Shown: positions 56,849 through 64,000 of the stretch, piece by piece
Position numbering within the stretch: position 1 is the first letter of the stretch
Layout: every line of letters starts with the position of its first letter
NCBI RefSeq assembly: GCF_030272615.1
Contig: NC_081414.1
Span: 810,377,069-810,441,068, forward strand
From: Cryptomeria japonica
Lineage: Eukaryota; Streptophyta; Pinopsida; Cupressales; Cupressaceae
Direction: 5' to 3'
Length of the DNA: 64,000 nt
Made by a program: the position numbers and the translations under genes
Notes under the pieces: model-generated
The model's input: only the letters and a program-made list of their open reading frames with translations
Told to the model about the DNA's origin: nothing
The model's database searches: none

Positions 56849-59800
56849 TCATCCTTGTAACCGGTTGGTTACAATCTGAAAAAGATCTACCAAAACAAGA
56901 TTCAAGCTCTCAATGAACTTTTTGCTGTCTTTTATTGTGGCCTCTGTCCTCTAAACTATACTGGTGAGGTGTTGCATTTTCTCTACTGATTTTTTCTATC
57001 CTTGAACCAAGGCATTATATATTTCTTTCCTTAAGGTGGTGAGGTAGTCCAGTTGTGGACTTAGTCTCCATTTAAGATCCTTAGCCTTAACTTTTATTCT
57101 TTCCTTTTCTCTTTCCAGCTTAACTAGTTCTTCCTCAAAACCTATTATCTTATGCTCAAAAACTGATAATGAATCAGATGAGTTAATGAAATTGTCAGCT
57201 AGTTGATTTATTTCCTCTTGTATTTTGTTGATCTTCTTATCTATATCAACTATCAAAAAGTTAGTCTTACAAGCATCTCTATACAAAGTTTTGAATTCCT
57301 TTAATGTGCTACATAATTCCAGTAGAAGTGTGTCAAACTACCTTGTGCACTTCTTTATTTCTTCCTCAAGGAATTTGTGTTTTTCCTTCTCTAATCTCTC
57401 CTTGAATGCTTCCTCTTTTATTTGTTCAACTATCACAGTGTTTTCAGTAATATACTTAGACAAAGTGTCAAGTTGACTCAAAGAATCTTTATTATCTACA
57501 TTACATTTTGGAGCTATCATCTTCAGAATTGGGATTGTATCATCTATAGCCTTGTATGCTTGTGAGCTACAATCTATTATTTTCTTTAAGGAGTCCAAAA
57601 GAACTTCTGCTACATTAGTTGATTTGAATCCTACAGTTGAAGTGCCAACACTATGTATCCCGCTGGTGGGAGCAATATCCTTGCTTGTGGTGACCTCTGG
57701 TAGGTCAGTTTGGGTTTCCATTTCCTTAAGAAAAGGTTTGTCTTGCTCAGCTGATGCTGGTGGTACTGATTTTGTGTGAACCTATTGCTGTGATGGAGCC
57801 TGTTGCTCTGCTTGTTGTTCTGCTTGTTGTTCTGTGTTACCATCTACCGATTTACCTTTTGTGTTATCTATTATCGGTGCCTCACTACCCATAATTGTCT
57901 TTCCAATTGTGTCCTTATCTACCACAATGTTAACTTTCTGAGTATCAATGTCAACTGTGTATAACACCTCGGAGTTTGGATTAGTGTTCTCTTGTGGTAT
58001 CTCCATACTCTCATTAGTCGGTTGACTTTTAGTTGTAACTACTAGTGGAGTATTCAGAGGCGACGGGGATAAGTTTTATTTTATTTTTATGCTCGGAGGT
58101 CCACCAACCTTGCCTTTACCCTTATCCTTATCTTTCTGATATACTTTCATAGGTTTAGGATTTCTATAGTCTTCCTGCTTTTCTTTCTCAACAAGGAATA
58201 TGTCCCATGTACTAGTAGTTTCCTTTGAAACCTCATTTACTCTACCAACCATAAGTGCTACATGCTGGTGTGCAGTTGAGAATACTGCCCGGTTAGCCTC
58301 TGAGATCATATCATCTATCTCCTTTGGTGAGTTAACATGATAAACAACAACTAGTTTCTCAATTTTTATTTTCTTGTCAAGCTCTACAACAACTTGCCTT
58401 CTAGCTTCAAGTCTCTTAAATAGTTCTACCGGTAATTCATCTACAACTTGCATCAAGAATTTCTTATAGATATCCAAGTGTAGAATTACACTATTTTCAA
58501 CTTTCTCCTTGTCATCAACTGATAATGTATCATATAATTTGTTGATGTTTTTCAGCTGTCTATCCTCTGTTATTTCATCTAGTAGTTTGTCAATTGGAGA
58601 AATGTTTTGTTGAGCCTTTTTCTTTGGTGTTAACTTTTTCTTCTTTGGAGTTGTCTTCTTAGCCGGGGGCCTTACTGCTTGTTGTTTTTGTCTAGTTCTT
58701 CTAGGCAAAGATGTCGATACTAGTGAAGGTTCTCTTTTCCTCACAACTCTTTTAAATGCAGCTGGCATGTCACTTTCCGAAGAAGTTGCTATCGGTGAAA
58801 GGTGAGTTTTTGGTTGTTGTTCTTGTAGCTCATCTTCAGTGATACCAGTTTGTTTAAGTACATCTTCTTTGATAGCCTTTGCTTGCCTAGATCCTCTTCT
58901 TACTGTTGCTTCTACCTTCTTTACTCTTTTCTTTGATTGAATTTGATTCTCAATAGTCTCAGCATTACCAAATACCTCTTCTTTTGGTTCCTCAGGTGCT
59001 TCTAGAAGGGCTTTTGCATATGTTTCAATTATGTTGTCATCAGTCTCATAACCCATTTCAGTAACCCAAATGGTTCTTGGGACAACTGCCTCCATCCAAA
59101 TCTCATCCTTCTTAATAACAAAGCATATTTCATCCTTATACTTATCTACAATTGCTTGTGAAAGTCTGACTCTAGTATTCATCCAGGCCTTTAATGCCTG
59201 AAAGTACTCATTTGTATTCTTTTCTCTATTTTCACCCATGTTGTGTAGTAAATTAGATAGGTGTTTGCCTACCGGTATGTCAAAAACTAGATTTTTGTTG
59301 CCAATACTGGGCACCTATTTTGTTATGTGCAACATTAAAGAGACAAGTAGGTTACCATCTAAATGTCCCCTTTTTGTCTTTCTTGATTTTTCCAAGATTA
59401 TCAATCAGTTCATCCTTCAACCATTCACACACATCTATTTTTGCATTATCCTTGATCATATCATGAGAACTCTTTTTGCATAAACTAGAAACTAAGTTTA
59501 ACCTGTTTGCATGTGTTGTTTTACACCCTAAAATCATGCTAATGAATTTGACATTCTTGTCGGTTACATCATTCACTCTTAAAAATCTCTTGTTAGATGT
59601 TGCACCTGTTAGGTTAGTCATTGGGTCATTTGAGACCTTCTTTGTCTTATCAAGTCTGTTATCGGTGGAGGGTAACCCTGTCACAACCTTTACTACCTCT
59701 TTAGTTATTTTTTGAACTGAGTCTAACCAAAAAAATTCACCATGAACCCTGCTTAAAACTATCCTTATAACATCCTTAGGGAATTCCGAAATACTGAGGA

Positions 59801-60101
59801 TTTCAGTGAATCCTAGGGTTTCGAATATTTTGTGTTCAGGTTTCACATTACCGAAATCATCACAAATTATAGTCTTATACATGTTCTTAATTTCCTCATC
59901 ACCTAATTCTTCTATGTGACAATGAATGTACATTCTAGGGTCTCCTACAAAAACTACTCCTTTAAGAATTTGAGAAAATGAACCAACATTATCATCCTTC
60001 TTAGCTATTTTAGGAACTAACTAAAATACGGGCCTAAGGCATTTGATTAATTCAACTACAGTAGGATTTTCTATGAATTCAGGTACAGAAGAAGATACCA
60101 T
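56849..60101 (-). pseudogene. ORF2 of copy D: ~1,084-codon enzyme-less retroelement protein
   Basis: It runs from ATG 60101 (MVSSSVPEFIENPTVVELI) to TGA 56849, with one frameshift near 59350 and in-frame stops TAG 60021, 57782, 57338, 56996, 56951 and TAA 58076. The N-terminal domain carries GDPRMYIHCHIEELGDEE, RIVLSRVHGEFFWLDSVQKI, VVTGLPST, NVKFISMILG, VCEWLKDELIDNLGKIKKDK and IVDKYKDEICFVIKKDEIWM. The middle is basic (PPAKKTTPKKKKLTPKKK). Then come a helical stretch (LDIYKKFLMQVVDELPVELF), a Gln-rich repeat (EQQAEQQAEQQ), and a coiled-coil tail (FEEELVKLEREKERIKVKAK). The start is chosen because copy A has a comparable short leader and near-identical total length. Its function is unknown. 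The domain weakly recalls plant mobile-domain-like proteins, which needs a profile search. Confidence 0.85.
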
Positions 60102-60404
60102 GATTATAAATACCTTTCTCTGCCTTAGGAATGATTGATTACTAAATTGCTTTGCTACTTTGCTCAAAATGTCTTTGCTTAGATTTTTTGCACTCTTCGA
60201 ATGTTTGAATGCTTGGTGAAGTAGAATGGAGCCAAAATATTGATTTATAATGTTAATTTTGCCAACCACCACATTAAATGCTTACCGGTTAAGTAACCAC
60301 TTAACTTATCTACCAGTATAGAAGTAATTTCAACTTCTCACCATCAATTGAGGGAATAACAACATGTTTCACATTTAATTGCCAAACCCTCAAAGAAATT
60401 TTCT

Positions 60405-61541
60405 TCAGTTAAATGAATACTCTCCTGCCGGTGGAGTGTTACTTTCTTCTGTTAGTGGAGTGTTACTCTATTCTACCAGTGGAGGAGTATTCCTATCAAC
60501 ATTTACTTCTAATTTCCTGATCCATTGTTTTGAGAATTCTTGCTTTACTTCTTCAACCTTTTCTTTACCTTTCAAATGACCACCATTGTTGTTTACCGGT
60601 GAGAACTTTCTTCTACAAAATTTAGCAATATGTCCAATTTTGTTATAGGCATATCAAGTCACATTATTTTTCTGAATAGCTTTCTCATAACCTATGCCGG
60701 TTTGTGTTCTACATTGATTAGATAAGTGTCCAAATATTCCACAAACATAATATCTCACATTCATTTTGCAATTTTCAGAATTATGACCAATTTTGTTGCA
60801 TTTTGAACATTGATCGGTGGGTGTATTGGTATTCTGATAATTTCTAGATCTACATTGATTTTCTCTATGACCATACTTGCTACACTTAAAGCATTCGCCA
60901 CTAAATTTATAAGTAGTAGGTTGTCTTACCGATTTTCCATGATCCTGTGTGTTTGTAGTACTAGAGCTTTCACCAGCTTCAAAGCCAAGACCATTAGTGT
61001 CACCATTAGGTTTCTAATTTTTCAACAAGTCACCAAGTTCTTCTGAGCTTTTCTTGAATTTTTCTTTATGTTGATTTGTAGTAGCCAGTTCTCTTTCCAA
61101 GATACCTTTTTGTCTCATGAGTTCATTTGAGTCATTCTGTGCATGCATCAGATCTGCCTTCAACATATCATTTTCATAACTGAGTCTTGTGTTTTGATTT
61201 GCAACATCATTCAATCTTCTAGTCAAGTCTTCTTCATTCTTCTTTCTATCTTCAATTTCTTTACAAAATCTCATAGTCATATCCTGCATCTCATTCTTTG
61301 TTGTCATGTTTTCTTGTTTCAGCTTATTCATCAGATCACTAAGAGTTTCCTTTTCATCATTCTCATTTTGCATCTTTTCACAAAGTTCTCTTCCCTTGTT
61401 TCTTGAAATGGTAAGATTTTCTTGAAGTGCTTGAATAATATGCTGTGCAGCTTTTAGATCATCTTCAAGTTTGATATTTTTCAATTTTTCTGCATCATAG
61501 TCTGAGAGAGCTCCTTCTAATTGCTTCATCAAGTTTTCCAT
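60405..61541 (-). pseudogene. ORF1 of copy D: coiled coil plus knuckle Gag-like protein
   Basis: A 378-residue frame runs from ATG 61541 to TGA 60405, with internal TAG 61014, TGA 60654 and TAG 60468 and no indel. Residues 1-175 form a heptad coiled coil (LKNIKLEDDLKAAQHIIQAL, LTRRLNDVANQNTRLSYEND). Knuckles follow: CFKCSKYGHRENQC, CSKCNKIGHNSENC, a degenerate YYVCGIFGHLSNQC, and AYNKIGHIAKFC, which has lost its first two Cys. The basic tail is followed by Asn/Thr/Pro repeats (SNTPLTEESNTPPAGE). It is homologous throughout to ORF1 of copy C. A Gag-like assembly and RNA-binding role is inferred from coiled coil plus knuckles. Confidence 0.86.
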
Positions 61542-61598
61542 CTCTACCTGTGTCAAGATCTTCCTCAAGCTGTTAGACTTCTTAAAATAGAGGACCAA

Positions 61599-61610
61599 GC
61601 TCTGATACCA
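61599..61610 (-). other. Primer binding site of copy D
   Basis: TGGTATCAGAGC on the minus strand, two bases inside the LTR. It is an exact match to the initiator-Met tRNA type. Confidence 0.92.
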
Positions 61611-61612
61611 AT

Positions 61613-62400
61613 TGTTAGGAATCCCACAGATACTGAGAGGGGGGGTGAATCAGTATCTAACCGGTTATAATATTTTCTTGACTTGAAACATGTAAAGCAT
61701 ATTAATATTGTATACCGGTAAACAAGAAATAATGCAATAAGAAAAGATAACAACAACCACATGAGAAACACACCATAACACAATAGTTTAACAAGGAAAC
61801 CCAGTGTGGGAAGAACCTCGGTGGGATTTGTGACCCACAATATTCACTTACTGGCCAATAAGAGAATATTACTACTACAAGAGGGGCCTGCACATGTAGG
61901 AAGGCCAAGTGCCTAGAGCTCACTGCTCAATTACAAAATGGGAAGTCTCACTGACTTACAAAATGGATTATATAAATCCAATGTCTTGTACTGCTTCAAA
62001 ATAGCATCTACTATGCCAGATCCAGTACCGGTTTATAGCTCTCCTTCATACATAAACCCTTAACCTATAATTTGCATAATAGGTCTACCTTATTTTGCCT
62101 AATTACATTCCTTTTTCCTTTTTTATTTGTTCTACAATGATCTCTTATATATATGAGCCATTTTACAATTGGCCAAGTCGGCTTATAATGATTTTACAAT
62201 AATAAACAAAATAAATTACAAACAAAATTCTTGTTGGCTTTTGTGCCGGTATGCTTTCTTTCACTGCCGGTGCTAGTGGTCTGTGTGCCGGTGTAGAATT
62301 TGACTTTGCTGGTGCTAGTGTCATAGCATTGCAAGGTTGCCATCAATGACAAAACCTTCAATCACCTACAATGTCTCATTGGAGTGTACATTTGCCAACA
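61613..62400 (-). repeat. 5' LTR of copy D
   Basis: 788 bases. The plus-strand edges are TGTTAGGAATCCCAC and TTTGCCAACA. The hairpin block is at 61885. It is very similar to the 3' LTR; many of the differences visible in the CCGGT-rich part are CCGG/CTGG changes. Confidence 0.92.
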
Positions 62401-62405
62401 AAATA

Positions 62406-63290
62406 TACTCTATAGAAGTATAGAAATATTAAAATAGAGAATAAACATGCATTCAGGCACACTGCCTAGAGCTCACTGCTCAGAAGGTTAGGGTCACTGC
62501 CTTTAGAAAAATTGAAAAAGATCACAAAAACATTTGAAATAAGTGATAGCATCTGCAAATGCCTAATAATATTTCTGGTTTAGCACAATAATCAAACATT
62601 TTATACTCTGCCTTATACTGCTACGATTCATTGTTCTGTATTAATCCAAAGCACAAATATTTAAATTGTGCACATGAAACTGTGCACCATCAATCACACA
62701 ACTTTTTTTAATACATAGGATGATCAGTTATATAATTCTTATATATTCGCAACATGGAATCATATCAGCTACATTTTGGCTCAGGAATATTTAACATATT
62801 CATCAAACGTATATGAATTGTTGGCTCAATCCGATTTCCAATGCATATGCAGACCAAAAAGAATTGTCCATACACTTCCCAAATGTTGGATAAATAACCT
62901 CAAACATAGAAACAATCAACAAAACTTCTCCATTAAATCTGCATAATGATCAATTACACAAGTTAGCCATATTACACTATTCAACTCAAAAACTGATATA
63001 CCGGATCTTCTACCTTGCACAAAAATTATCATTAGAGGCTAAAATCATGGAATAAGATACTAGAGACATCTATAAATATTACCCTATCTTGACAACACAA
63101 AATATTTAATTGAAATAAAATATCTATCAATATACTATATTTTGTCGGATGCCCTATTCTAACTTATTGGACAAACAAATCTTCACTTAGACTTCCAATA
63201 TAAGAAAATCAATCACTGCAGATGGGATTGCTTACTTGAGTTGCCATCAATGACAACATATGATGACTTTATTAGTGTCTCTTGCCAACA
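62406..63290 (-). repeat. 3' LTR of element E, inner part
   Basis: It continues the split LTR: ATACTCTATAGAAGTATAG ... CTCTTGCCAACA. It aligns inversely with 36234-37090 of solo LTR F. The purine tract ATCTCCCCTTTTGG (inverse) follows at 63291-63304. Confidence 0.83.
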
Positions 63291-63528
63291 ATCTCCCCTT
63301 TTGGCATTAATGGCAACACTTAGTGAAAAATGACTGTGTTGGAATCAATACCAACATATGATTACCCTGCAAACCTTAAAATCTCAAAATTTTAGAACTA
63401 CCCCTAAGATGAATACAACACTTTTTCACATCCCTACACTCTCCCTTTGACATCAATGGCAAAGGTAGGAATTTGCACACCAAAAATTTACACAAAAATT
63501 CTATATACATATAGGTACACACAAACCT

Positions 63529-64000
63529 TTATATGAACTTAAAGATATCTAAAAAAGTGCTCTTCAATGAACTCAAGTGACTATCCCAACCTTTTTTAAG
63601 GCACTCCAAAACTGAGATTAGACCACTAAAGATATATACTTGCATTTTTTCTGACTGAATATCTACAAGATCATTTGTGGAAATAGCATCCTAAGATTTC
63701 TTTAATACACTTAGAATGGTGTTTAACTTGGAAGTAATGAAGCTTTGAAGCTCACCAACTCTGCCAATAATCTTCTCCTTCAGATTCTTGATCTTGTCAA
63801 GAAATTATATAACTTGAGTTTCCTGACTAGCTACTAAGACTGATAAAGGATCAAATGGTGAGTTATACTTGTTAGTAGCTTCTCATTCTCCATAATTTGT
63901 TTCTAAATGTTTGTAGCAAACTTAGAAAATGATAAACAAGACTTGTAAACATTTCTACCTTCTGATAAGGTATCTTGAATTCCTTTCATACATGTTTTTA
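63529..64000 (-). pseudogene. C-terminal part of ORF2 of element E
   Basis: The minus-strand reading before TAA 63529 gives a helix-rich, Leu/Lys-rich tail (FLDKIKNLKEKIIGRVGELQ, LQSFITSKLNTILSVLKKS, VLECLKKGWDSHLSSLKSTF), with an in-frame TAG after LKKS and a TAA before FLDK. The position, next to internal purine blocks and the 3' LTR, equals that of the coiled-coil tails of ORF2 in copies A, C and D. The sequence itself is divergent, so the homology is inferred mainly from place and pattern. Confidence 0.6.

Larger units (their letters stand above)
55839..62400 (-). mobile_element. Non-autonomous LTR retroelement, complete copy D
   Basis: 6,562 bases with both LTRs, exact primer site TGGTATCAGAGC, ORF1, ORF2, purine tract and AAATA target duplication. 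It is the best preserved member of the RT-less family. The LTRs are much more alike than those of copy C, so it is younger. It is nested in the 3' LTR of element E. No enzymatic retroelement domain is encoded anywhere between the LTRs. Confidence 0.94.
55625..64000 (-). mobile_element. RT-less LTR element E (3' part; 5' part beyond window)
   Basis: A minus-strand element whose 3' LTR (55625-55838 plus 62406-63290) is split by copy D, followed by its purine tract and the C-terminal end of ORF2. The LTR is of the same family as solo LTR F. The outer edge reads CTTTGGAAACAAGG, where TGTTGG is expected, so it has mutated. The remaining part of the element lies right of the window. Confidence 0.82.

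Noticed and set aside
1-64000. CRISPR arrays, tRNA or rRNA genes, bacterial operons, organellar inserts
   Set aside because: No spaced direct-repeat array, clover-leaf or rRNA landmark was seen. The tRNA-like hits are LTR primer sites.

Overview
The window looks like repeat-dominated plant nuclear DNA. It is AT-rich and packed with nested, mutually interrupting retroelements (copia-type and Ty3/gypsy-type LTR elements, a DUF4283-type LINE, solo LTRs, and LTR elements with no coding capacity), and it holds a single convincing host gene. The length, age and nesting of the elements suggest a large, slowly purged genome, most likely a gymnosperm such as a conifer. That is inference; nothing in the sequence fixes the species.

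Layout. 1-5993: copy A of an LTR element that encodes a zinc-knuckle protein and a large second protein but no protease, integrase or reverse transcriptase; its 5' end lies outside the window. 5994-13273: decayed copia element B, whose 3' LTR carries a further ~0.9 kb insertion. 13274-24519: minus-strand Ty3/gypsy element K, split by complete copy C (13918-20462; target duplication CTTAC). 24520-31188: AT-rich intergenic DNA with an intact intronless gene for a lachrymatory-factor-synthase-like (START/Bet v 1 fold) protein at 28522-28995 and a decayed partial duplicate of its 3' end beside it. 31189-39545: minus-strand LINE with three ORFs, split by solo LTR F (36234-37262; TGGAC). 40016-51285: non-coding LTR element H (AATAG), whose 5' LTR is split by inverted sister element G, giving a ~11 kb inverted repeat. 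51338-53588: short non-coding LTR element J (AAAAG). 55625-64000: minus-strand LTR element E, whose 3' LTR is split by complete copy D (55839-62400; AAATA).

Most notable is the RT-less family A/C/D/E (plus solo LTR F). Each copy encodes (1) a coiled coil followed by CCHC knuckles, like a Gag, and (2) a protein of about 1,084 codons with a conserved N-terminal domain, a basic middle and a coiled-coil tail. Copia element B shares their tRNA-type primer site, purine tract, internal GGGGGAG blocks and a hairpin block in the LTR, so a B-like element is a plausible source of enzymes in trans. The reading frames are still traceable, and 28 of the 37 in-frame stops I counted are TAG. That pattern fits C-to-T decay at methylated CAG/CTG (CHG) sites in silenced elements.

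The target duplications allow the insertion order to be reconstructed: C into K; F into the LINE; H into one unit of an old tandem repeat, then G into H and J beside H; D into E. Boundaries were found by eye. Family names rest on recognised motifs, not on searches.
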